This document shows, one piece after another, positions 16,102-24,271 of a stretch of DNA of 64,000 bases. Position 1 is the stretch's first letter. Every line of letters starts with the position of its first letter. Location: assembly GCA_963933975.1 (NCBI GenBank), contig CAWVWE010000003.1, positions 38,600 through 102,599 on the forward strand. Direction: 5' to 3'. The translations under genes were made by a program, and so were the position numbers. The DNA is from UBA10364 sp905182675 (GTDB lineage: Bacteria > Bacteroidota > Bacteroidia > Flavobacteriales > Schleiferiaceae). Under the pieces are notes generated by a model. It ran no database searches and was not told where the DNA came from. It worked only from the letters and a program-made list of their open reading frames with translations.

Positions 16102-17936
16102 CGCCTCTAATCGCTATTCTTCCTGATCAAGTAGCCAATCAAATAGCTGCTGGTGAAGTCGTACAACGACCTGCTTCTATAGTAAAAGAGTTGCTTGAAA
16201 ACAGTATTGATGCTGCTGCCACTAAAATCACTATCCATCTTTCTGGCGCTGGAAAAACAGGTATCATAGTCACTGACAATGGCTCTGGAATGAACGAGAA
16301 AGATGCCGAGTTATGTTTCAGACGACATGCGACCTCGAAAATAAAAACTGCAGAAGATCTTTTTGCGCTAACGACAAGAGGGTTTCGTGGAGAGGCGATG
16401 GCGTCAATCGCTGCAGTATCTCATGTCATCTTACGTACGAATAACGAAGAAACATCCTTAGGGACCCAACTAAACTTGGAAGATGGCAAAGTGATATCTA
16501 AAGCTGCGTTTCCTGGGCCTAAAGGCAGTATAGTGGAGGTCAAAAACTTATTTTACAATGTTCCTGCGAGAAGGAAGTTTCTGAAAAATGACCGGATTGA
16601 ACTTAAACATTGCATCGACGAATTTCACCGAGTTGCTCTGTTACATGCTCATATAGAATGGGTATTAAAGAGCGATGATAAGCTGCTTTTTCACCTTCAA
16701 GCAGAACCATTGCGAAGAAGAATTAGTGCGATTTTCGGTCGCAAGTTTGATGAACGATTGGTTCCTATTCAAGAAACTACTGAGGTGGTGTCTGTGGGTG
16801 GTTTTATCTTAAAACCTGAATATGCCAAGAAGAAACGAGGCGAACAGTTTTTATTTGTGAATGGACGCTATATAAAATCGCCTTTTTTACATAACGCTAT
16901 TCGTGAAGCATTTGAGGAAGTACTTAGTGGAGATCATCACCCAGGATATTTTCTGTATTTAAATGTTGACCCAGCAAGTTTAGATGTGAATATTCATCCA
17001 ACAAAAACAGAAGTCAAATTCGAGGATGAAAGATCCATATATGCTGTGTTAAGAAGTGCTGGCAGGCATGCAATAGGACAATTTAATGTAGGGCCAGCGA
17101 TTGATTTTAATGCTGAAGCAAGTTTTCAAGTACCTCCGCTACCGAACGGACATTTCCCGAAAGTGCCTCAGATCAGCGTAAATCCTAATTTCAACCCCTT
17201 CGAAAGCCATTCAGAAGATAGACCACGTTTGAGAACTCCTGACCAGCAATATGAGAGAATGCAATCAGAGAGAAACCTTAACACAAATCAAGAGTTAGAG
17301 TCTATTGAGCTGAAAGAGGACCTCTCTTCGTTTTGGGACGATCGCAACGAGGTAGCAGAGAGCCGTAACCCAGCATTTAACGGACTTAAAATGCTTCCAT
17401 GGGGCAAATATGCGGTGACGATTTTAGGAGATAAGCTGCTTTTAATCGATCTAGTAGCTGCTCGATTCAGAATTCTATTCGATCAAATATGGCTAAAGCT
17501 TCAGCATACCACCTTAGCCTCGCAACAAATTCTCTTCCCTATTGAGATGAATTTAGATATTTCCGAGTTTGAATTGCTTCAGCTGCACGCAGCTCACTTT
17601 GCGGTGGTAGGATTTGATTGGAGCAATACAGAAAACTCAACATCAATCCAACTCACGGGAATTCCGATGATTCTTTCCATGGAACAGGCCGTGCCAGCCA
17701 TGGAAAAATTATTAGAAAATATGAGTGAACTAGAGGATCTTGCAGAAACCGAATTAATCAGAAATTTAGCCACGTCATTATCTAAGCAGGCAGCTGGATC
17801 TAAAGTTCCGAACAGCCCTGAAGAATTAAATGCTATCAGAGAACAACTCCTTAGCAGTAGTAATCCGCAATATTCACCGAGCGGTAAAAAAATTATCTCT
17901 GAACTCTCTCAGGAAGATTTAGTTAAACTATTATGA
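16098..17936 (+). CDS. mutL: DNA mismatch repair protein MutL
   Basis: GHKL-family ATPase that links MutS mismatch recognition to strand incision, 612 residues. The N-terminal ATPase is unmistakable: IAAGEVVQRPASIVKELLENSIDA (the ATP-binding Glu and Asn), DNGSGM, and HATSKI followed by TRGFRGEAMASIA. A linker of about 100 polar residues (~335-440) separates it from the C-terminal dimerization domain. I do not see the DQHAAxERxxYE endonuclease motif of MutL from organisms without MutH; the C-terminal domain here looks degenerate at that place. It is coupled by 4-bp overlaps to the small membrane gene before and the rhomboid gene after. Confidence 0.95.
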   Translation: MTPLIAILPDQVANQIAAGEVVQRPASIVKELLENSIDAAATKITIHLSGAGKTGIIVTDNGSGMNEKDAELCFRRHATSKIKTAEDLFALTTRGFRGEAMASIAAVSHVILRTNNEETSLGTQLNLEDGKVISKAAFPGPKGSIVEVKNLFYNVPARRKFLKNDRIELKHCIDEFHRVALLHAHIEWVLKSDDKLLFHLQAEPLRRRISAIFGRKFDERLVPIQETTEVVSVGGFILKPEYAKKKRGEQFLFVNGRYIKSPFLHNAIREAFEEVLSGDHHPGYFLYLNVDPASLDVNIHPTKTEVKFEDERSIYAVLRSAGRHAIGQFNVGPAIDFNAEASFQVPPLPNGHFPKVPQISVNPNFNPFESHSEDRPRLRTPDQQYERMQSERNLNTNQELESIELKEDLSSFWDDRNEVAESRNPAFNGLKMLPWGKYAVTILGDKLLLIDLVAARFRILFDQIWLKLQHTTLASQQILFPIEMNLDISEFELLQLHAAHFAVVGFDWSNTENSTSIQLTGIPMILSMEQAVPAMEKLLENMSELEDLAETELIRNLATSLSKQAAGSKVPNSPEELNAIREQLLSSSNPQYSPSGKKIISELSQEDLVKLL

Positions 17937-18664
17937 TTTCACAACAACGATTCAGTTTGATGCCCACAGTGGTGAAAAATTTACTCATTATTAATGGGTT
18001 GGTTTTCCTTGGCATGGTTAGTATACGGTCAACTTTTGGGGTAGATATAACTCAATGGATGGGACTTTATTTCCCAGCTTCAGAAAGCTTCAATCCCTTG
18101 CAGCTGATATCTCACATGTTCATGCACGGAAACTTTCGTCATATCCTATCTAATATGATCATGTTGTGGTTTTTAGGAAGTGCTATGGAAAATCATTGGG
18201 GATCGCAAAGGTTTCTGATTTATTACATACTTACTGGATTAGGAGCGAGCGCGCTCCAAATCGGAGTAAATGGCTATGAGTACTATACCATTTTAACTCA
18301 AGTAAGCGCAGACAATGCCCAACTGGTACTTTCCGAAGGAGCAGACCTAATCCAACGAAACTATAATTACTCTAACCCAAGTATGGGCGCTTTAAACAGG
18401 TTACTCAATACCCCAATGGTTGGAGCATCTGGTGCTGTTTTTGGCGTATTACTGGCATTTGGCATGACCTTCCCTAACCAGGTTATTTACCTTAACTTCT
18501 TCTTCCCTATCAAAGCTAAATATTTCGTGATCGGTTACGGATTATTTGAATTATACAATGGATTTAGTGTAAGTAACAGCGGTGTCGCTCACTTTGCGCA
18601 TCTTGGAGGTATGTTGTTTGGCTATATTCTGATTCGACGCTGGAAGAAAAGTAGGTATTTATAA
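17933..18664 (+). CDS. Rhomboid family intramembrane serine protease (first of two)
   Basis: A 243-residue six-helix membrane protease that cuts substrates within the lipid bilayer. The catalytic serine is in GASGAVFGVLLA and the catalytic histidine in AHFAHLGGMLFGY; the HMFMHGNFRHILSNMIMLWFLG segment carries the conserved oxyanion His and Asn. An insertion of about 55 residues between helices 3 and 4 (around EYYTILTQVSADNAQ) is longer than in GlpG. It overlaps the mutL stop by 4 bp and is followed 18 bp later by a second rhomboid gene. Substrates are unknown. Confidence 0.92.
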   Translation: MISQQRFSLMPTVVKNLLIINGLVFLGMVSIRSTFGVDITQWMGLYFPASESFNPLQLISHMFMHGNFRHILSNMIMLWFLGSAMENHWGSQRFLIYYILTGLGASALQIGVNGYEYYTILTQVSADNAQLVLSEGADLIQRNYNYSNPSMGALNRLLNTPMVGASGAVFGVLLAFGMTFPNQVIYLNFFFPIKAKYFVIGYGLFELYNGFSVSNSGVAHFAHLGGMLFGYILIRRWKKSRYL

Positions 18665-18682
18665 CACCCATTAAAAACAACC

Positions 18683-19603
18683 ATGAGCGAGTTTTTCGAT
18701 AAGGTTAAGCACGATGCGTTTAAGGGCGATTATTTGACGCGACTCTTATACCTCAATATTAGTGTGTTCTTGTTATACAGTTTAGTCAACGCTTTTACTA
18801 GTCTACTTACTGGAGATTTCGGTCTGGTTCCTAAACTAGCTGATCAAGTTCTTGCACTCCCATCTGATCCAATTAAATCCATTCTAAAGCCTTGGACTTT
18901 TTTGACTTATATGTTTACTCATTTTTCGTTTAGACATCTTTTGTTTAATATGATCATCTTGTACTTCTCTGGTAAAATGCTCATGGAATATCTTGGCGAA
19001 AAACGGATGCTCGCCCTTTATATCTATGGAGGATTAGCCGGTGGTATTCTTTACATCGTCTTATACAACCTCAGCCCCATACTCGTGTCAGGATCAATGG
19101 TAGGTGCTAGTGCAGGCGTAATAGCGATCCTCGTAGCTGGTGCGTTATATATGCCGCAATTGCCGGTGAAGCTTTGGGGTATTATTGAAATAAAATATTG
19201 GATGCTGGCGGCAGGGTTAGTGCTTTTGGATATTCTTAGCCTAACCGGATCAAATGCAGGAGGGCACATTGCGCATCTTGGTGGTGCAGTGGTGGCGTAC
19301 TTCTTTATTCAAAGTATGAGGAAAGGCAACGAATGGAATGTTTACTTATTCCAGGTAATAGATCATATTCGGAGTATGATCTATTCCTCAAGAAAGAAAA
19401 AAACAAAACGAGGCTTCAGCTTTGGTGATCGTAGCTATATCAAATATCAAGACGTTAAGAAAAAGAAGCAAAGTCCCAATGGGCAGCCTACTCCAGAAGA
19501 ATCAGTTCTTATGGATGAAATTCTCGACAAGATCAAAGACCATGGTTACGATAGTTTAACTAAGGATGAAAAAGCTTTTTTATTTAAAATCTCCAAAGAT
19601 TAG
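18683..19603 (+). CDS. Rhomboid family intramembrane serine protease with C-terminal cytoplasmic domain (second of two)
   Basis: A 306-residue paralogue of the preceding protein. Catalytic serine in VGASAGVIAILVAG, histidine in GGHIAHLGGAVVAYFF, and HFSFRHLLFNMIILYFSG for the oxyanion region. After the last helix comes a basic stretch (SRKKKTKRGF) and a small C-terminal domain (about residues 265-306, VLMDEILDKIKDHGYDSLTKDEKAFL), as found in Bacteroidetes rhomboids (DUF6576-like). This tail probably lies in the cytoplasm and could act in regulation or substrate binding. Its TAG stop overlaps the GTG start of the next gene by one base. Confidence 0.9.
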   Translation: MSEFFDKVKHDAFKGDYLTRLLYLNISVFLLYSLVNAFTSLLTGDFGLVPKLADQVLALPSDPIKSILKPWTFLTYMFTHFSFRHLLFNMIILYFSGKMLMEYLGEKRMLALYIYGGLAGGILYIVLYNLSPILVSGSMVGASAGVIAILVAGALYMPQLPVKLWGIIEIKYWMLAAGLVLLDILSLTGSNAGGHIAHLGGAVVAYFFIQSMRKGNEWNVYLFQVIDHIRSMIYSSRKKKTKRGFSFGDRSYIKYQDVKKKKQSPNGQPTPEESVLMDEILDKIKDHGYDSLTKDEKAFLFKISKD

Positions 19604-20664
19604 TGAAAAAGAGACATTTCCTATTAAGATGGGCCAATCGCGTAGTGTTTCTTATCACACTGCTTGTAGGGCTGGGCTCCTTAGTTTCTTCTAATTGGTT
19701 GCCAGGCGCCAGTCTCTTGTCCCTGATATTCCCTCTTTTGATCATACCTAACGCCATATTACTACTATTATCTTTGCGTTATATGGCTCGAAAGTCGCCC
19801 ATAACTATTATCGGAATTGGATTGACTGCAATACCTGTTTTAGCACAATTACCATTGGCTTCTGCCCCAGAAGAGGATTTAGAAGATATTAAAATAGCCA
19901 CCTATAACGTAAGAGGCTTTTATCAAGAAGCCTCAGTCTCAGAACAAATAGCCAAATGGACTTCCGAGCAGAATATTGATATTTTGTGTATGCAAGAAAT
20001 CAGAAAAAGTGTAGTTTCCCCAATAGCAGAGCGTTTTCCCTTCAGGACCCATGCCCCAAAATGGAGCGGCTACAGTGTAGGGATCTATTCCACCTATGCC
20101 ATTATCAACAGTGGTTCACTCGAGTTTGATCGGGTAGAAAAGCAATCATATGCGAGGTTTAGTGCCGGATTCGCTGACATCATATTGCCCTTTGACACTG
20201 TACGCGTATTAAATGTTCATCTCAGCTCCACCGGGGTTCAAGACGGAGACATGACTGTAGAGCCTACAAGAGAGGACTTATTGGAGGCAAGTCAATTTAT
20301 GGCTAGGAAAATAGCCGATTCCGACGAAAACAGGGGCCTACAGGCTGAACACATTGTAGAGTGGGTTGAAGAAAGCCCACATCCAGTTATACTTTGCGGG
20401 GATTTCAATGGAGTTCCAGGAGGTAATCTTTACGCGAGACTATTAGTAGAATTAAAAGATCCTTACATATTAAAAGGCTATGGCCCCATGGGAACTTTTG
20501 AACCTTTACTGAGGCGTCATCTACCTATTAGAATTGACTGGACACTACATAGCGAAGAATTAGTCGCCACAGGCCAGTATGTGGATCATATTTACCTAAG
20601 TGATCATTTCCCTCTAGTCACCACTATTTCAGGTTTACGTCAAGTTGGACCTCTTTTAGAATAA
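19603..20664 (+). CDS. Membrane-anchored endonuclease/exonuclease/phosphatase (EEP) family protein
   Basis: A 353-residue protein with two or three hydrophobic segments in its first ~85 residues, then an EEP fold: KIATYNVRGF, CMQEIR (metal-binding Glu), VLNVHLSS, CGDFNG (Asp-Phe-Asn) and YLSDHFPL (catalytic His with Asp). The topology places the hydrolase outside the cytoplasm. Members hydrolyse phosphodiester bonds in nucleic acids, lipids or sugars; which one cannot be told. The start is GTG at 19603, overlapping the TAG stop of the rhomboid gene by one base. Its last 41 bp overlap the convergent peptide-binding lipoprotein gene. Confidence 0.87.
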   Translation: MKKRHFLLRWANRVVFLITLLVGLGSLVSSNWLPGASLLSLIFPLLIIPNAILLLLSLRYMARKSPITIIGIGLTAIPVLAQLPLASAPEEDLEDIKIATYNVRGFYQEASVSEQIAKWTSEQNIDILCMQEIRKSVVSPIAERFPFRTHAPKWSGYSVGIYSTYAIINSGSLEFDRVEKQSYARFSAGFADIILPFDTVRVLNVHLSSTGVQDGDMTVEPTREDLLEASQFMARKIADSDENRGLQAEHIVEWVEESPHPVILCGDFNGVPGGNLYARLLVELKDPYILKGYGPMGTFEPLLRRHLPIRIDWTLHSEELVATGQYVDHIYLSDHFPLVTTISGLRQVGPLLE

Positions 20665-22192
20665 GTGCATTGAGTGCGTTCGTCTTTAATCCCGACACTC
20701 GGTTTGGTAGTAATCGTAAGACTTCATCATAATACAGTGGTACGCAAGCAGCATCATTCATAAGAAGTCTATCTGCTTTTCTGGCCAGAGAAACGCGCTC
20801 CATTTCTGAAGTGCTTTTTGACAATTCCTGATATAACGAATCAAACAATGGATTATCATAACGACTGTAATTAGGACCATTCGGCGCTTTTAAGCCAGAA
20901 AAAAAGAGCATTAAATAATTCTCAGCATCTGGATAGTCAGCAATCCATGATGCCCTGAAAAAACCAATACTACCAGCACTCTTATCACTTCGTAAAGTTG
21001 CCGATGGGACAATATTTATCTCAATATCCCAACCTACCTCACTCAAAGCTCCTTGGACAAACTCGCATAGATCTCTATAATTAGATACGGTCACAAGTGT
21101 CAGATCGGGAAGAGTATCGTACCTAGATATGATTGATTCTGCACTATCTTTTTGGTAATCAACTCCAATGTTGCTCTGATGCTCCTTGAGACCGAACGGT
21201 ATTATTCCACCCTTAGCGGGGATACCAATACCGCTTCTAAGACTTTTTATCATGACCTCTCTATCAATTGCAGCTTGAATAGCCCACCTTAAATCTTTAG
21301 GGAGTTTCATGTCAGCATTGAAGACCAAATATTCTGTATTCAGAAAAGGGCTGCGTTCGAGTCTATGGTCTTCCATGTATTTAGACTGTAACAGACCATC
21401 TCGGGTGAGTAAGTCATCTTTAAAGCTCGGGTCAATATTTGGAACGATTTCTAGATTACCGCTTAAGTACTCAAGAAAGGCACTTTGCTGATCGGGCAGA
21501 AAAGAAATGCTAACGCCATCTAGGTAAGGAAGCGTTTGTCCTAAAGAATCCAAACCCCAGTAATTATCATTGCGATGAAGTATTAGCTTCTGTCCGAGAT
21601 GCCACCGATGAAATTTAAACGGTCCACTACCACCGCCATGAGTTGCTAATTCTAAGGCTTGAGTCGTATCTACAACGCTGCAGTAAGGCATGGTAAGAAG
21701 TGAGAGTAAGGAAGAATACGGTCGATCTAGTGTAATTGTAAGTGATCTATCTCCATGGGCGTCAATACGCGTGACACGCTCTAGTACCCAACTCCCCGGT
21801 GATGCAATGTTAGGATCCTTTAATCTATTAAGAGAATAGCGAACATCATTAGCGGTCACTTTTCTACCAGAGTGAAATTCCGCCTCGCGCAATAAAAACG
21901 TGTAGGATGTACCGGTAGAGTCAATGCTCCAACTTTCGGCTAAAGCAGGGACCACTTCATTTTGCTCATTTAACATCACGAGACCCTCATAAAGCTGCTG
22001 GACAGCCCATATTGTACTCTTATCCCTTGCAAACGCCGGATCTAAGGTGGGTATACCTGCAGGCTCATTATATCTAAAAACCATTTTATCAGATGACGAA
22101 ACATTCGTACATGCAAATAAGACGGCACTACATACTACAAAAAAGCCCCCAATTAAGGAGGCTTTCCATTCGATATAGAGTTGCCTAAGCAT
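20624..22192 (-). CDS. Extracellular solute-binding lipoprotein, family 5 (peptide/nickel type)
   Basis: A 522-residue DppA/OppA-like binding protein. The N-terminus has a lipoprotein signal with lipobox LFAC (Cys28). The mature part shows the family pattern: FRYNEPAGIPTLDPAFA, VVPALAESWSIDSTGTSYTFLLRE and VTANDVRYSLNRL. It would capture oligopeptides or similar ligands for an ABC importer, but no permease or ATPase genes are adjacent. I start at the ATG at 22192, which overlaps the gyrB stop by 8 bp and places the signal peptide properly; the ORF is open 19 codons further into gyrB. The 3' end overlaps the convergent EEP gene by 41 bp. Confidence 0.88.
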   Translation of the reverse strand: MLRQLYIEWKASLIGGFFVVCSAVLFACTNVSSSDKMVFRYNEPAGIPTLDPAFARDKSTIWAVQQLYEGLVMLNEQNEVVPALAESWSIDSTGTSYTFLLREAEFHSGRKVTANDVRYSLNRLKDPNIASPGSWVLERVTRIDAHGDRSLTITLDRPYSSLLSLLTMPYCSVVDTTQALELATHGGGSGPFKFHRWHLGQKLILHRNDNYWGLDSLGQTLPYLDGVSISFLPDQQSAFLEYLSGNLEIVPNIDPSFKDDLLTRDGLLQSKYMEDHRLERSPFLNTEYLVFNADMKLPKDLRWAIQAAIDREVMIKSLRSGIGIPAKGGIIPFGLKEHQSNIGVDYQKDSAESIISRYDTLPDLTLVTVSNYRDLCEFVQGALSEVGWDIEINIVPSATLRSDKSAGSIGFFRASWIADYPDAENYLMLFFSGLKAPNGPNYSRYDNPLFDSLYQELSKSTSEMERVSLARKADRLLMNDAACVPLYYDEVLRLLPNRVSGLKTNALNALILKEVQLDVNLK

Positions 22193-24128
22193 CAATATTA
22201 GCGTATTTCGCATTTTTCTCAATGAACTCTCGACGCGGCGGAACTTCATCCCCCATTAACATAGAGAAAATTCTATCCGCTTCTGCACTGTCATCAATGG
22301 TTACTTGCTTCAAGATTCGCTCATCAGGGTTCATCGTTGTTTCCCATAATTGATCAGCGTTCATTTCTCCAAGACCTTTGTAGCGTTGAATGCCCACACC
22401 TTGGCCATTCTCACCACCAAATTCAAACTGAAGAACCTCACGCTGCTTATCAGACCAAGCATAGGCCGATTTAGCTCCCTTCTTCACGAGATAGAGCGGT
22501 GGATTTGCTATATATACATAACCTCTATCCACAAGTTCTCTCATATAACGGAAAAAGAAGGTCAAAATTAGCGTTGAAATATGGCTACCATCAACATCTG
22601 CATCGGTCATGATGACAATTTTGTGATAGCGTAATTTCTTAATATTTAATGCTCTGGGATCTTCATCTGTACCTACACTTACACCAAGTGCAGTGTACAT
22701 ATTTTTAATTTCTTCGTTCTCAAAAACCCTGTGTGAGATGGCCTTCTCAACATTTAAAATTTTACCACGAAGAGGCAAGATGGCTTGGAAATTACGATCA
22801 CGACCCTGTTTAGCGGTACCGCCTGCAGAATCTCCCTCGACAAGAAAGATCTCACATACTTCAGGATCAGTTTCTGAACAGTCACTAAGTTTTCCAGGTA
22901 AACCCATAGAAGACATCGTTCCCTTGCGCTGAACCATTTCACGTGCTTTCTTAGCAGCAACGCGAGCGCGAGCGGCTAACAACACCTTCTCTACAATTAT
23001 TCTTGCCTCAGCTGGATGCTCCTCCAAGAAATTAGTAAGCATTTCACCCACTAGTTTATCCACAGCACCAGCAACTTCTCTATTACCAAGTTTAGTTTTG
23101 GTCTGACCCTCAAACTGAGGCTCCATAACTTTTACTGAAACAACGGCCGTCAATCCTTCACGGAAATCATCACCGCTTACTTCAACCTTTTCTTTTGCAA
23201 GAAAACCACTTTCGTCGGCATACTTTTTAAGCGTACGAGTTAGCGCACGACGAAATCCAGCCAAGTGAGTTCCACCTTCATGTGTATTGATATTATTCAC
23301 ATAAGAGTGAATGTTTTCAGTGTATGACGTGTTGTAATGCATTGCCACTTCAACAGGAATACCATCACGTTCACCCTCCATGCACATCACCTGAGGAATA
23401 ATAACCTCACGTGAAGCATCTATATATTTCACAAATCCAGCAAGACCATCTTGAGAATAGAAACGATGCCCTAAGAATTCACCTTTTTCATCTTTTTCAC
23501 GCTTATCTACAAGCGTAATACTGATTCCCTTATTTAAGAAAGCCAATTCACGCATGCGCTTTGCTACAATCTCGTACTGATATTCTAACACCTCAAAAAT
23601 CTCGTGATCTGGCTTGAAGGTTACAATAGTTCCACGGTAATCTGTGGTACCTATTTCGCGAGTAGGATATTTCGCCGCACCGCGACAAAATTCTACCTCA
23701 TGTACCTTACCATCTTTGTGTACCTCAGCATGAAGCATAGAGGAGAGTGCATTCACACAACTAACACCTACACCGTGTAAACCTCCAGAAACTTTATAGG
23801 AATCCTTATCGAATTTTCCACCTGCATGAAGTACCGTCATTACTACTTCAAGAGAAGATCTACCATCTTTCGGGTGAATGTCAGTTGGAATACCACGACC
23901 ATCATCTTTAACGGTGATACTGTCATCCTCGTTAATGGTTACGTAGATGTCATTAGCATGACCTGCTAATGCTTCATCAATAGAGTTATCTACGACCTCA
24001 TACACCAAGTGGTGGAGACCTTTAACGCCTATGTCGCCAATGTACATGGCAGGACGCTTTCGAACGGCTTCTAGTCCTTCAAGTATCTGAATAGACCCGC
24101 CGTCATAGTTCTTTTGCTCTTCGCTCAT
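22185..24128 (-). CDS. gyrB: DNA gyrase subunit B
   Basis: ATPase subunit of DNA gyrase, which introduces negative supercoils with GyrA. It has 647 residues, the short form without the extra insert of E. coli GyrB. The GHKL ATPase is clear (VRKRPAMYIGD, EVVDNSIDEALAG, DDGRGIPTD, GGLHGVGVSCVNALS). The TOPRIM domain has EGDSAGGTAKQGRD and the metal-binding DADVDGSHI, and the C-terminus has QRYKGLGEMNADQLWETTM. A -7 promoter box lies about 36 bp upstream. The peptide-binding lipoprotein gene overlaps its stop codon and is probably co-transcribed. Confidence 0.97.
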   Translation of the reverse strand: MSEEQKNYDGGSIQILEGLEAVRKRPAMYIGDIGVKGLHHLVYEVVDNSIDEALAGHANDIYVTINEDDSITVKDDGRGIPTDIHPKDGRSSLEVVMTVLHAGGKFDKDSYKVSGGLHGVGVSCVNALSSMLHAEVHKDGKVHEVEFCRGAAKYPTREIGTTDYRGTIVTFKPDHEIFEVLEYQYEIVAKRMRELAFLNKGISITLVDKREKDEKGEFLGHRFYSQDGLAGFVKYIDASREVIIPQVMCMEGERDGIPVEVAMHYNTSYTENIHSYVNNINTHEGGTHLAGFRRALTRTLKKYADESGFLAKEKVEVSGDDFREGLTAVVSVKVMEPQFEGQTKTKLGNREVAGAVDKLVGEMLTNFLEEHPAEARIIVEKVLLAARARVAAKKAREMVQRKGTMSSMGLPGKLSDCSETDPEVCEIFLVEGDSAGGTAKQGRDRNFQAILPLRGKILNVEKAISHRVFENEEIKNMYTALGVSVGTDEDPRALNIKKLRYHKIVIMTDADVDGSHISTLILTFFFRYMRELVDRGYVYIANPPLYLVKKGAKSAYAWSDKQREVLQFEFGGENGQGVGIQRYKGLGEMNADQLWETTMNPDERILKQVTIDDSAEADRIFSMLMGDEVPPRREFIEKNAKYANIDA

Positions 24129-24163
24129 ATTTGGTTGAGTGTTGCGCTTTAATGCTATCCTAT

Positions 24164-24171
24164 CAAAGATA
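24164..24171 (-). promoter_or_regulatory. -7 element (TATCTTTG) ahead of gyrB
   Basis: Exact TAnnTTTG match on the minus strand in the 143-bp gap upstream of gyrB, giving a leader of roughly 30 nt. The -33 region has TTTATG rather than TTTG. I see no other feature in this gap. Confidence 0.5.
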
Positions 24172-24271
24172 ACTTTTAGGGCTCCATAAAGCGACTAAAG
24201 AGGCCTGAAAGCAAGATCCACTTACCAACATGTTTATTAACATATTCAGGACATTAAAGACTGTGTTAAAA

